Positions 1 through 13,200 of a stretch of DNA of 64,000 bases are shown here, piece by piece. The translations under genes were made by a program, and so were the position numbers. Source of the stretch: Pseudisothecium myosuroides (Eukaryota > Streptophyta > Bryopsida > Hypnales > Lembophyllaceae); assembly GCA_951799445.1 (NCBI GenBank), contig OX637294.1:24887452-24951451 (forward strand), in the 5' to 3' direction. The notes under the pieces were generated by a model that was not told where the DNA came from, ran no database searches, and was given only the letters and a program-made list of their open reading frames with translations. Position 1 is the stretch's first letter. Each line of letters opens with the position of its first letter.

Positions 1-1093
1 TTAGTCCTAAACCCCCCTTCCCCCCGTACCGAGGCCAAAAATCCATCGTAGGCTAAATAGTTTAAAAACCAAATCGTGGTAAAATCCTAGATCTTGGGGG
101 TCTCCTATTTTGAGAAATGTGAATAGCCTAGGGTCTCCGGTAGGTGCGAGAGAGTCGGGAAGGACTTTTGGTTGACTTCGTTTCGCCATCGTATGGTCCC
201 GGAATGCCGGTCAACGTAGTGGGGACCCCGCCACGTGGTTAATTCCCGAGGAATCTCGCCAGTTCGGGTACTTGCCGCTATCGGAATGTCGTGAAACTTC
301 ACGGAGCGCATTATTAACATAAAACAAGCTAGTTTAATTTTTAGTGAGATTTTATTGTAACCTGGGTAATTTCCATGAAATTCCCGTTGGAGGTTAGGAG
401 GGTTGACCACCCGGAAAAAGGTTCTTCTGCAAGTCGGAAGATGCCGGGATTTTTCACGTGACCTCTCAGGGAGTCGCATGAAAGACGTGCGGGTGTGTTT
501 CCGTACCTGGCACGATTGGTCAATGGAGATTCAAAACTGGCCATCTCCTGGAATTAGTGACGGTGCGGGAATCTTCTGCAGGTGGAAGAATCTTGGTGAA
601 CCGATTTCGCCGTTGGATTCCTGGCATGGGATTTACCCTAGAACACCATCCTTGGGCTGTAGATTCCTCCACGGGCCCGGTCTTGCGTGAGTGGCTCCTG
701 CATGCTAACAATCGGGATTTTGGGAATTTGTCGATCTAATGGGGAATTCTAAATCTAACTCTAGGACCCGACCTAGTGGCCTCGCTGTGGATCCCTCGGA
801 CCGACCTAGCCATGAATCGCCACATTCATGGTGGGATTTAGCCCTTTTGGGGCTATGTGACTCGAATCCTCCAACTCTAACCTTTCCGTTATTTCTATAC
901 TATCTTTAGGCAAGGTTTGGGGGATTCTAAGTAAAAAACACAAATCTAGACCAAATACTATAATGGGTATGACACAACCCTATTTTGGTTCTACACTCTT
1001 TTTATGGCTTTTTGTATACTTTTATCAACTTAAAATTGCAAATTTCCAAAAAAATAATTCTACGAGTCCCAAGTGACAAATTGGGAGCTCACA
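1..1093 (+). mobile_element. 3' part of a large LTR (truncated by window edge)
   Basis: This stretch matches 32677-33769 almost base for base, and both end in the same GAGCTCACA. The right-hand copy is the end of an LTR of about 5 kb, so this is the last 1.1 kb of another member of that family; the rest lies left of the window. The sequence right after the end (from 1094) reads as a glucosidase exon, not a primer-binding site, so this is a 3' LTR or a solo LTR inserted in a gene. Confidence 0.75.
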
Positions 1094-2264
1094 GATGGTG
1101 GATAGCATCACACCGAACCTTGCAGCGCTGTATGCTTCAGGGTCCCTTCAAAGCTCTTGACAATGTGTTCATGTGGGCTCAAGTATGAGTACAAACTTCT
1201 CATGCCCTAAACTTGTGGTTTTCACTTCTTATTGTCTGCGTCATAGAAGGCATCTGTATACTTGAGACGTTCTCTCAATTGAGCCCTAATTATCTGAACT
1301 TCCTAAAGTGAAGGAATGAGAGTTCATGGTCAAAAAATGATCAATATGATCAATTCAGACAGGGCTAAATTCCATGTCACAACTCACAAGAATCTAAATT
1401 GAAACTACAATTGAACAAGAGAGTTCCCTTGTGACCATTCAAAAGTGTGATGAGAACAGTAGGGTCAATTTGGATCCTCTTCATCTAGTAGAGGTTTAGT
1501 ATAATGTTCAAAATTTTGTAAATGAGAAACTTGATGATGTTGATCTTTATGGAATCACCTAATAGGTGATTGAATTGACAGTGCTCATGGTATGAAGGTT
1601 ATTATTGACTTGCATGCCATTCCAGGATCAAAAAATGGGCAGGAGCACAATTCTTCACGTGATAGTATTGTTGACTGGGCTATGCAAGGAGGTCCAACCG
1701 ATTATGTGTCTGAGACTACTAAGACTAAAGACTTTCTTGCTAGCAGGTGATATTCCGAGTCCCATTCTAATATGTTGCCCTATCATGGTGTATGTTTCAA
1801 TTTCTTGTCAGTTCCAATGCAAGCTTGAGAGGTCTTTAAAAACCTCTTGAATCTCTTGATATGTAGTATTATGTGGTTGAGATAGAGTTGTAACAGGTTT
1901 GAATGAGACTTCCATTGACAGTTTATATATGTGCTTTCATGTGAAGGTATGCTAAAAATCAAGCATTGTTTGCAGTTGAACTTCTGAACGAGTCAAGCAC
2001 AGCGGTGGTGCTGCTCAATGTCCTAGAATCTTACTACAAATTGGGATACAGTATAGTAAGAAAGCATATTGCTTTGGCCTATGTGATTATGTGTCAATGG
2101 ATAGGAGGTGATTTTGCAGAGCTTGTGAACGTCTTACCAGTTGATAAAGTTGTCCTTGATGTGAATTTTTGCAAACTTTTCAATGATGCTCTCTTCATAT
2201 ATGGTGGTAGGCTTGGTCTAGTGAAGAAGCTCAGCACGTCTGGAAAATGCTCTCATTTTCGTTG
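1094..2264 (+). pseudogene. GH5 glucan 1,3-beta-glucosidase fragment, broken
   Basis: Three blocks read as consecutive parts of a plant family-5 exo-1,3-beta-glucanase (cell-wall glucan hydrolysis). Block 1, 1094-1186, gives WWIAS then ALDNVFMWAQ. Block 2, about 1586-1746, gives GMKVIIDLHAIPGSKNGQEH and SSRDSIVDW, ending at a GT donor. Block 3, about 1949-2264, gives VELLNES, YYKLGYSIVRK, AYVIMCQ and VVLDVNF, ending at a GTAAGT donor. In the family the acid/base Glu lies in the ELLNEP motif; here the Pro is Ser. About 400 bases of unrelated sequence separate blocks 1 and 2, the N-terminal part is cut off by the LTR end at 1093, and no nucleophile GEW motif is seen downstream. 2316-2582 has an open frame I cannot place. 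I read it as a dead fragment. Confidence 0.7.
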
Positions 2265-2582
2265 GTAAGTTCTGATGTGCCTAACCTTTGATTTGCGTTT
2301 GATGTCCATTTATCAGTGGTTTCCCTTTTGTGCATTCATGAGGTGGGTTTGCACATCTGCAAAGTATTCTACTCAACAATTGGAGATCAAAATTCTATTT
2401 CCAAAATCATGCGATCATGTGTGCTTGAGAGCGGAATACTCGACAATGTCATGAAATATCTTGACCTAGCTCCAATTGAACTAATTCTGACTACTCCATT
2501 CAAATTGTACTGTTTTGTTATTCTAGAGCATCGATGGCTATCAATCCTGCCCGAGAAATTTAAAAGTAGAAGAAATTTTTAG

Positions 2583-3779
2583 GCCAAAAATCACTTCAAT
2601 GCTCCTTAAAAGTCTCACTCAAATTTTGATAATCTGGTCTTTTTGAGTGTTTTTGAATGTTTTAAAGGAGGATTTTTGGTATCTGTTGCTCATTTTTATT
2701 GCTTCCAGATATTTCTTGTCAATAATGCGGAGTTGAGCGGCTAGACAATGACTGGGTCTTGAATTACTTCAATTAAAATAGGTCTTTTCAATTGCTAGTT
2801 GCTTAATAATCAACCTCCATTCAGTTCATAGTTCATTTTGTATTGTAGCTTGTATTTGAACTTGTCAGTATCTATGAATTGAGCATATATGATGTGGTTC
2901 TCTTCGTAATGCTTCATGCTTAATAACAAAGCTCCAGTGATTAGGGTCTTCCTTTATATAAACACTACTGCCTATTCTGTCAATTTGCAAGTGGCCGTCA
3001 CTATAAGAATGCACCGTAAATTGTGACAGTTTCCTTGACATGTGCAGGAGTCTTAGAAAACATCAAAACTTGTAAACATCGACGTCACCTAAAATCCCTT
3101 ATAATTAACAGGGTAAAAACGAGTATAAATTAGCTAAAATAAGATGGCGTCTAAGCCTGTTATTGAAAAACATCAGTCTGAACGCCCTATTTGAAGGCCG
3201 ACTAGCTGGGACGTTTGCACTGCCACGGTGGCAAGCTGTGACACTTGGCAGGAATTCGGTGCCCCTCTTTGTCGTCGTGCATCCAACTTCTATGTCATCC
3301 AATGGATGAAATCAAATCTCGACTTCCATGACGGCAACTCGACGTCAACTCCACGTTCGTTAAGCTGATCAGATCGACGGCCAGTGTCTCGCAATAGCGC
3401 TGCCTGTGACGTCGTCACCGGCATGCATGCAGGTTAATTTTGATTAGAAGTCCATCTTCCGTGACAACCACTAGCAAATGATCGTTCCGGCAGGTCAATG
3501 GATTTGACGTCAAGGGACTAAGCTCCGACGGCGTGGAGAATGTGGTTTGTTCCACATTGATGTCATGTTGAAGCACAAATGAACATTCAAAATATCAAAC
3601 GAACGTCTTCCAATTGTGATTACTGCTTGCTGAAATTTCAAGTCCGGTTCACTATTGTCTCACCAACCATCACATCAAATACTGGTGACTGGCTTGACAT
3701 GGTCGAATAGCATGCACTCATGCAAAATTGAGGACTGAGGAAGCAAACTCCTGACGTCACAACTTGAATGCCTGTGAAG
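2583..3779. other. no gene recognised
   Basis: Mixed-composition sequence with short open frames only. No domain, RNA gene or clear repeat was seen. Confidence 0.5.
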
Positions 3780-5628
3780 CTAAGCGCTGTCCCCGACATT
3801 GACAGAAGGAGAATTATATGTTAGTCGAAACGTAGGGACGTGAGTGTTTTTTTTTTTTTGAACTGATAGTGATGGACATGGCACTCTAGTGAACTTGCTT
3901 TTCCAGCGTGTCATGTTGTCGTCAATGCTTGCCCAACAACCGGACACTGTTGACGACAGGTGCTCCATCGCCGTCGTCATCAAAGTTGACAACTTTGATG
4001 TATTTACCCGCACTGTGCCATTGGTAGGGAAAATAGGGTTTCTTGTTAAATTGAGCATGTCCGGTCATTCAGTGATACAGGAACTTCTGACCTCCAAAAT
4101 AGAGCAAATCAATCACGACTATTGTCTCCCGCAGAACGAAGCATCAAAATAACGATGACAGACAGCTGGTAAACGTAAAACCACTATAAGAAGCAGCAAC
4201 ACCTCAACGCCATGGACGTCGGGCGAGCTCCGACAAATGAGCGCATGCAAAACGTTCATGCATGACGACTTCCGGAGGAACTTGTAGTATCACGGCACTT
4301 CCTCAGCAAACGTTACTAATTCAATGACTTCTCTCACAAAGTGAGAACACAAACGACACACACGGACTGCAATCATAGAAACCGTACTCAATTGATCGTA
4401 GTTGCCAACAATTACGAACTCAGTGACTCAATGACAGTATGCAACAAACATATTTTGTACAAACCGTGCATAAAACTACACTTTTTTACAGACAACTTTT
4501 ACTCGAAAACAAAATGGAGTGCTTCTTCGTCCACTCTTTTTCAAGACAGACTATATTCCCCTATACTACAAAGACCTCTGCGTACATACTCCTCAGCACG
4601 GAATGGAAAGGTCTTCCGTCATAACTTTAGATATGCCGACGTCGGATCTCTACAATTCATTTATAGTTCTCGAGACAGTAGTGCCGTCCTCCTTTCCTGA
4701 CTACGCTTCATGTCGGAGACCATGTGACATCGTCAAAGGCAGATTGGACTTGCACACTCTGCAGGGAAAAAACAACATCTTTCAGAACTAAATTGCGTTT
4801 GGATTTGAAATCATGGACTTCTGTTTCTTCAGGTTTTAACTTTGTTCCTAAGTTACATGGATAACACACAATTTCTTCATTTTCATTTAATGTAATCATA
4901 TTTTTCAGTGTGTACATCACTGTTCAACCGAAGTAATGGCATGGAATTTCCTTTCGCACGTGACTGACTCAAACAACAAGCACAAATGAATGTAATATGC
5001 ATGATAAGCTCCTTTTCTACTCTAAGTAACTCACTCACCAGTTGCTTGACGTACCGTGTCTTCACTTCTTTTTCAATGTCTCTTGTCTCTTCACAGAAAT
5101 TCCCTGTGACAAATCCAACCGACAGCACAAGGAGAGTCGATCACAGGAACGCGATGATCGATAGAACTTGCAGTCTTCAAGAGTGACTTCACAGCAGCTT
5201 GCATATTTCGAACAACTTATCCATGGCATAATTAAAATCCACTCAACCACAACATACGGATGGTATGTCTGACTCTGTCTATACCTTAGGCGGATATAGG
5301 CCGACTTTAGACGACGATGCGAGCTTCGGCTTAGCACCTTTGGCCGACTTTGAAGTTCCTACATTAGAACCAGGCTTACTCGGGTTCAGTTTCACCAAAT
5401 TCCGCCTTTGCCGCCCTACCGATTCCACAACTGCTTCCTCCTGCCAGAGGACCATCAATGTTTTCAGAAAATACATGAACGACTAGAAGTCATCCAGTAT
5501 ACTCATTTTCAGAGGAACTGGACAAGTCAGAGCCAAGAACGTGTTAAACACAAACAGTGGTACAGCCATCTCTCCGAAACTACTTCATAGACTGTGCTAG
5601 AGACTTTTCACTTTCAAAGCAGTTCACA
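3780..5628 (-). pseudogene. minus-strand exon-like pieces, unrecognised gene
   Basis: Several blocks look like exons on the minus strand but belong to no family I recognise. The best runs from about 5443 down to 5279: it follows an acceptor CTCTGGCAG, reads EEAVVESVGRQRRNLVKLNP and on into a Lys/Ser/Pro-rich basic stretch, and ends at an AAG|GTATAG donor. A second, near 5102-5057, reads GNFCEETRDIEKEVKTR between an acceptor CACAG and a GTACGT donor. A third lies near 4920-4708. The Gypsy element starts immediately to the right, and similar minus-strand exon-like pieces resume at 19421, so both sides may be one gene split by the insertion. Exon limits are estimates and expression is unknown. 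Confidence 0.3.
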
Positions 5629-5633
5629 ATAGC

Positions 5634-7103
5634 TGACATTGCCAACTCAGTTGATTTATAACCAGAATCGAATATACCTCATCATTGTCTGAAATGACTT
5701 TGGTCTGCGCAATGTCCGTTTCCGCTACTACTTCCCCTCTGTCGGACCCCAACACGGGCGGCAAGACGTCATCTTCAATATGATGGTGTAGTCTGTAAAC
5801 TATTGTAGTTTTTGTGGATTTTCTTTGTTTTGTTGGTTAATTGTGGCTGTGTTCAATAGTCTTCCGGCATTTTGAGGTTAATTTTCCATAGTTACTGGTT
5901 AGTTTGGATGCTACTTGGATTTCATCTACAGTTGCGGTTGATATCAGTTGAACAGGATGAATGAAATGTGAACTATAGTGGCGGTTGTTTCGGTTACCAG
6001 CCGAATGGAGTGTAATGGGTTGGAGGCTATCGATTGTTCCTCAGTCTGGAGAAGGAATCCAGAGCTCCTGCAGCGGTGAGGCTGGCAGTGGTTGCTTGTG
6101 CGTAAGAATATTTTGTGTTCGAGTGATCGATAGTTTTGGTCTATGTGATAGGGGAGTTCAGTTGTGATATCGTGCATTGGTGATCAGGAAGTGTTGAATC
6201 GATAGAATTCTATGCAGTGAGGCTATGAGGTTCTATTGTGCTGATAGAGTCTGTGAAGAATCAATTGTAATCAGTGCGGTAGTTGAAGCAAAGGGACCAT
6301 TGTAATATTTTCAATTGTAATGCAAAGCGGAGTTGAATTGTAATTTGGAGTATGAATGATTATCTGTGTATGCCATAGTATTCATGTGTTTGTAATTGGT
6401 GAATGATTTTGGGTGTGATTGAAACGATTGTATGGAATGAGGAATGTCTGACAAGAGTGGAATCCTATTGTTTTATCTATTGTATTTATATGCAGTAGGG
6501 ATGTGTGAATTCTATAGTGTTATAGGGATTCTATGAGTTAATTTCAATAGTGTCTGTGAGGTTACTTTGAGAGATCAATAGAATTCGTAACCTGAATAAT
6601 AGTGCAATGGATAGAGAATCCGCAAAATTGAAAATGAAAACCTGTAAATTTTGCAATCAATCGGATTATGGGAAATTAAAATGTGAACCCAAGAAAGAAG
6701 AGAGTGTAATGGAAAATAAATGGAAAGAATCAATTGAAGACAAATTGGAGAAGACTGGTCTTGAAGAGGAATCGATTGGAGATGCTGAGCAATCGGATGA
6801 GCAGGAAGATCAATAGTTGCCGTGCAGTTGCTGAAATCGATTGAGAAACCGAGAGTTGAGTCAAATCAATAGGTTAAGAACAATTGATAAGTTCCTATCT
6901 ATGGTTTTAATTATAATAAAAATATAGTCTTATCTATTGTATTTGTTTGGGCTAGGAATTTTCCAATCCTCATTTGTGCACAACCTTGGGATGGATTAAA
7001 TCCTTCCATAGAAATTACCATAGGTTTCTATTCCTCCCTGAGAACGAACTTAAAACTATAGGTATTCCTCAATGGGTCATCCATTGTAGAAAACCGTTCT
7101 ACA
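5634..7103 (+). repeat. 5' LTR of the Gypsy element
   Basis: Repeated at 17951-19420 with equal length and nearly identical sequence. It starts TGACATTGCC and ends TTCTACA, giving the usual TG...CA ends. Differences seen: GGATGCTACT versus GGATTCTACT, CATCTACAGT versus CATCTATAGT, and GGATTAAATCC versus GGATTTAATCC. The identity extends four bases further left (TAGC), so the exact 5' edge is uncertain. Confidence 0.92.
6607..6816 (+). CDS. 69-aa open frame inside the 5' LTR
   Basis: An ATG frame of 69 codons lies wholly inside the LTR and is repeated unchanged at 18924-19133. It has a Cys-rich start (CKFCNQSDYGKLKC) followed by a highly charged Lys/Glu stretch, and its stop codon falls within GATCAATAG. 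Neither a membrane segment nor a known domain is visible. The Cys spacing (CX2C then CX9C) lacks the His of a zinc knuckle. Because it lies upstream of the Gag-Pol start it could be an upstream frame of the genomic transcript. Translation is unproven; chance conservation follows from the LTRs being recent copies. Confidence 0.3.
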   Translation: MDRESAKLKMKTCKFCNQSDYGKLKCEPKKEESVMENKWKESIEDKLEKTGLEEESIGDAEQSDEQEDQ

Positions 7104-7106
7104 TAA

Positions 7107-7124
7107 TGGCGCCGCTGCCGGGGA
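7107..7124 (+). other. primer-binding site, tRNA-Asp type
   Basis: TGGCGCCGCTGCCGGGGA begins three bases after the 5' LTR. It is complementary to the 3' acceptor end of plant tRNA-Asp, apart from one position compared with the usual TGGCGCCGTTGCCGGGGA, and would prime minus-strand DNA synthesis. Confidence 0.88.
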
Positions 7125-7204
7125 GGCAATAGATTAAACGCCATTTAGTAATTCTATAAGTTGTGCGAATAGAAGAGGGAACCAATGAGGTAGATGGCTA
7201 TTAG

Positions 7205-10200
7205 ATGAGTTATAAGTGGCCATTTAATCCTAAAAATGCTGTTAAAGAGCAAAGGGAAAAGGCTGCTCGAGAGGAGCGAGCAAGAGTTAGAGCATTAAGA
7301 AATCTAAATAAACAAGAGATTATTGAAAAGGCAGAAAGTTCTATTGTCTTGCAGTCTGTGGCTGAAGGGAGTGGGATAACTATAGAACCAGTAATTAGTG
7401 AAGGGGATAGTGTCCCAGATTTGTCTATAGTTACGTCAAAATTTTTAGATCAATTGAATCTTTCTTTAGAGACTGCAGAATTGAGCCATCTGGACTCAAG
7501 TTCTGACAGCCAATCAAGGTCAACAGGATCAATAGTTGAGCCTAATTTACAACAGGGAATATCTATCAATAGATCCTATCAAGGATTTGGACTTTCCCAT
7601 ACATTATGTGAAGGAATTTGTTTGTCACAATTGCCTACCCCGAGAGGAACTATAAGTGGAGAGTTTTTAAATGCAGAAAATGTACAATTGAATGACTTTA
7701 TATCTAGGGGGAGTGATAATAGTGAAGAGAGTGAACCTCATAGTTACCATAGTAGGGAAAGTAATACTGCCATAGATAGTGGCAGTGTTGTTTCTAAAGC
7801 TATTATTTGGGGTTGTATAAATCAATTGTACCAAGAATCTGTTACTAATGAAATTAGAAGTTCTTGGGAAGAAGGAAAAAGAATTTCTTTGACATCTAGT
7901 GAGTCTCAAAATAATATAAAAAGTGAGTTAGGGAATTTGGATATTGAAAACGATAGTTATTCAATTGGTTCATCTGATAACCAATCGCTATCAACCGATA
8001 GTAGCTCATCCACAGTTGGAAATTCACAAGAAGTAATACAGCCAATAGTAAACATGGCTGCTCCACTATTGCTAGTCATTATGAGGGAGGGTCAACCTAA
8101 TGACCGCCCTATTTCTTTGGTACCATTGCCAAAATTTTATGGTCATATAGGAAATGATCCAGATAAGCATGTAAGTGAATTTCTAACTGCATGCAATGCC
8201 AATAATGCTAGGAGTGATACCCATTGGTATGCAATCTTTCCAACTACATTGGAAGATCATGCTAAACAATGGTTCCATAGACAACCATTAGGTCATTTTG
8301 CCGATTGGGCAGCTTTACGTGAGGCATTTATTGCTCACTTTAGACCCATAGGGTATGATGAGCGTTTAAGTGAATCCTTGCATGAATTGCAAATGAATAC
8401 TAATGAAACTATAGATAGTTATTATGGAAGAATGGAGGATCTTGTCCTTTGTTTACCTGTGGGCCATGGTTTTAATGATGCCATGAAATTAGGCATATTT
8501 ATTAGAGGGTTAGTTCCCTTTAAATTAAAAGGATATGTGAAGGAAGTTTCCCCAAACACGTTGTTAGAGGCCTATAATAGAGCCAAATTGTATAAAAATA
8601 TTTGGAATAATCCTGAGCTTTATGCTAAGGTGCCCCAAACAATGGCAATATACGTAAACCCATATGTAAGTTCGGTACTTCCACCTCAAACGGTGCAATA
8701 TGTACCATCACCTATGCAAACTATGTATGCTACGGGTCCGCCGGCTATTCCGGTGAATCCGGGGGTTATTCAACCCAAAGAGGCTAGTGCTAATCCTACA
8801 ACTGTGATCCAAGAGTTGACACATTTGATGAATGATTTAAAAGTTAATTTAGCAAAAGCAGGGGATAAAAAGGGACAACCGGTAAATGAGAGAGCAAACA
8901 TGTGGTGTACCAATTGTAAGGGTCAGGGACATCTTAATATAGATTGTCCTTCTCCACAAGGGATAATTCTTAAATGTTTCCATTGTGGTGGTGACCATGA
9001 GAGTGATAGATGTAATCGAAAAGGGAAAAATGGGCAAAACCGGAACCAACAAAATCAAATGGTATATCAAGTGGATAATGATTATAATCCCAATAGTAAT
9101 AATTGGGGAGGAAATAATAATAATTGGAATAATTCTGGTGGTGGTGGATGGAATAGGAGACCTAGGTATCCTAGGTTTAATAATAATCCTAATTACAATA
9201 GCAATCAAAATTTTAATAATTATGTCCCACCTGAGAATTTATCTCCTAACTTTAATCCCAATAACTTTAATGGTGGTGGCTATAACAATAATCCTAATCG
9301 ATTTATACCCAGAAATCCAACTAATCAAAATCAAGGGTGGAACCAAATGCCCCATAGCAATCCTAGCCAAGGAAATCCGACCTATGGGGGTAGAAATCCT
9401 AGTTGGGATAATGTTGTTTGTTTCAATTGTAATCAACGGGGTCGTATTAGAAGCAATTGTCCTAATGCAAAGGCAGATGTCCCTTATGTACCCATGTGTG
9501 GCAATTGTAAGCAAAACGGCCACACAGCGGAGGAGTGCAATGGTCCTAGAAGGGATGGCCCTAGGGATATTTCTAATAATAATAATAATGTCAAGGACAA
9601 TAGTGCTAAATTAGTGTTGTTACCAGATGATTATCCAATGGGTAATAATTCTAAAAATTTTAATCAAAATAGAAATGTGGGTTGGATTAATGTAATTAAG
9701 GAACAAGAAGATAATAAATCCAATAGTTATTACAATATGAAGACAGTCCATGGAGTCCGTACTTGTGGAATGCGAGCCAAGCAAGATGAGCTGGACCCAC
9801 ATCCCACGCATACAAACAATAGTAGTTCCACTGATGTAAATGAACCAATAGAACCGGTTAAGAAAAAGACTGTAACGATAGAAATGAGCCCATCTGTAAT
9901 TCCCAACAAGGGAGATCAACCTCCTTTATTGGAAACTATAGATGGTGGAATAAAAACAATTGAATGGATTCCCCAGTCCACACCTATAGTTGGTCCAAAT
10001 TTAAATCCATTGTCAACTGGGATGCCTAGGGAACTATGGCCAATAGAGACCCCAGTGGGAGAAGCCCAGAAGTCAAAACAGGTCACTATAGATCCAGTTC
10101 ACAATAAAATAAATTTGGGTTATAGTCCCAATTTATTACAATTGCCAGAAACGTCTATAGAATCGATGAGGAGGACTCCTATTAGGAGTGCAGTTCCACA

Positions 10201-13200
10201 ACAATGGAATAAAGAGGATACTATATGGAAACCTCAAATTGTACCAGAGGTTCCTATTAGTTCACCTATAGATTTCTCAATAAAACCAGGAAAGGGTAGG
10301 AAGGGGAGAAAATTAAAACCAATAAGTATAATGAGCGGAATAGAGCCATATGATTTATTGGCTGACTTAGGAAAATCAAAAGTTGATATTACAATACAAC
10401 AATTGTTGGCAGTGGCACCTCACTGTCGTTCTCTTCTTCAATCATCATTGATTAGGAAGAGAACAAAACTTATAGTTAATGAAGTTTCATTAAGCCCTGA
10501 CCCTGGTGCTCCAACAATAGATGTTCGAATTGATGGGATAACTATACAAGGGGTACAAGTGGATGGCGGATCAAGTGTAAACTTGATGAATGTTGATACA
10601 ATGTCAAGTTTACAATTGAATGGCCTACAAGAAACTAAATTAATATTGCGGATGGCCGACCAAAGCCGGGTGAAGCCATTAGGAATATTACCTAAAGTTT
10701 CAACTACCATAGCGGGTCTTGTTCATCCTATAGATTATTTGGTTTTTCAGCCAAGTACACCAAATGTGTCATATCCTCTATTGTTAGGACGACCTTGGTT
10801 GTACCAGGCCCATGCCAAGGATGATTGGGGTAGGGGTATTTTAACTATAGGACAAGGTCGTAATAGAGTAAAATTGAATATGTATCCTTCTTCCTATCAT
10901 GGGGAAACTCAATGGTATTCTTCTGATGTTACTAGTGATGTGGGCTATAGTACAGATATGGAAGAATTAGAGGCCAATAGAGTCCATTTAAAGGATCAAC
11001 AAGGGTCCATTAATAAACCAAATAAAATGATTTATAAAAATGTGGGATTGGGTGAATATATTATCCCATGTTCTATAGATGATGATTCTGATAAAACTAT
11101 AGGAGCATGGTTAAATGATAAGACCATCTATGGGGTCAGTCATTCAGAGGATGAACCAAACTATAGTACAGAGGACTACTACTCTGGTCAGGATGATATT
11201 ATGGATTTAGTTCCTATAGCTAAACATGTTCTACAGAATCAATGTTGTGATCTATTATTAAGTGAAGGTGAGGACCCTAAAAAGATACAAATTAGTAATC
11301 TATTGTACAGGCAAGAACGTAGAGATTGGGAAAGATTTTTTAAGAAACATATAGCTGCTTTTTCGTGGACCTATAGAGATCTTAGGGGAGTTCCCCCGGA
11401 AATATGTGAGCATCATATTAATTTAAAAGAGGATGCCAAGCCAGTCCGGCAAAAACAACGCCGATTGAATCCTAAATATTCTTTGCTAGTTAAAGAAGAA
11501 ATAGAGAAATTATTAAAGATGGGATTTATTTACCCAGTTCCCTATAGTGAATGGGTAAGTGCTATAGTTATTGTTCCTAAAAAGAACGGTAAAATTAGGA
11601 TATGCCAGGATTTTTGGAAATTGAATGAGGCAACGAAAAAAGATTATTTTACATTGCCCTTCACGGATTCTATTTTAGATGCCGTGGCCGGCCATGAAAT
11701 TTATTCTTTTCTCGATGGCTTTAGTGGATATAACCAAATTCGTTTGGCTTTAGAGGATCAATTAAAAACTACTTTTACTACGGATTGGGGTACATATGCC
11801 GCAGTAGTAATGTTATTTGGGTTATGCAATGCACCCGCCACATTTCAACGATTGATGATGGTGGCCTTTCTTCCATTTTTAAGAAAATTCATGGAGATTT
11901 TTCTTGATGATTTTTGTGTCTATGGAAAAAAGGAAGATCATGCAGATCAATTGAATCAGTGTTTTGAACAATGCCATAAGTTTGGCATTTCTCTCAATGC
12001 TAATAAGTGTCAATTTTTAGTACCTTCTGGTAAACTATTGGGTCATATAGTGAGTCAAAAAGGAATTGAGTTGGATCCAGATAAAATACAATTGATCACA
12101 GATTTCCCTAGGCCCAAGATTGTGAAGGGGGTCAGGGGATTCCTTGGTCTGACAGGATACTATAGAAGGGCTATTGGCTCATTTGCATCTATAGCATCTC
12201 CTTTGACCAAACTATTGAAAAAATTGGAGATAGGTGCTCGACCCACCTGGGATAGGGAATGTGAGGAGGCTTTTGTACTATTGAAAGAAAAATTATGTAC
12301 TGCTCCGGTCTTAGTTCCACCGGATTGGTCTAAACCATTTCATGTTTATGTCGATGCTTCTAATGTAGCTTTAGGATGTGTATTAAGTCAGAAAGACAAT
12401 AAAAATTTAGACCATCCTATTTATTATGCAAGTCGACAATTGATAGCCGCTGAAAAAAATTACACAACAACAAAACGTGAGGCATTGGGCATGATTTTTG
12501 CGGTGCAAAAATTTCGGCATTATTTATTAGGCTATCCTTTTATTTTCTATGTGGATCATGATGCCCTTTGGTATTTGGTTAATAAACCGGATTTAAGTGG
12601 CCGGTTGGCCCGGTGGGTTCTTTTGTTGCAAAAATTTAATTTTTCAGTCGTGGTAAGACTAGGGAAAAGTCATGGGAATGCGGACAATATTTCTCGATTG
12701 GAACCATTTGCTATAGAAACTTTACAACCTATAGATGATCAATTACCCAATGCAAATATTTTTGAAGTAGATATTATACAACCAAAATATGTCGAAGTTT
12801 TAAATTATTTAAAATCTAATATTACACCTAATGGGTTAAGTCCATCACAATTGAAAGCTTTTGTGTATAGGTGTGGTCCTTATACATTAATAAGGGATGT
12901 ATTATATAAGAAAGGAATTGATGGTTTATTAAGGAGATGTTTATATACTAATGAAATACCTCTAGTCTTGGAGGGTTGTCATGTGGATGCTTGCGGTGGT
13001 CACTTTGTGGGTGATGTCACCGCAAGGAAAGCCTTTACTTCCGGCTATTGGTGGCCTAAAATGTTCCATGATGCCCACCAATATGCCCGTAAATGCGATC
13101 CGTATCAACGAGTGGGTAGACCCACCCCAACCAAGGCAATGCCATTGGTTCCCATTTTAGCTTTATCCCCCTTTGAAAAATGGGGGATGGACTTTGTCGG

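Noticed and set aside
8849..9614. Ile/Asn-rich frames on both strands over gag
   Set aside because: Shadows of the Asn-rich part of Gag in other frames.
10543..10590. Inactivated protease (DGGS instead of D-S/T-G)
   Set aside because: DGGS and similar variants are common in plant non-chromoviral Gypsy proteases, so it is not evidence of loss.
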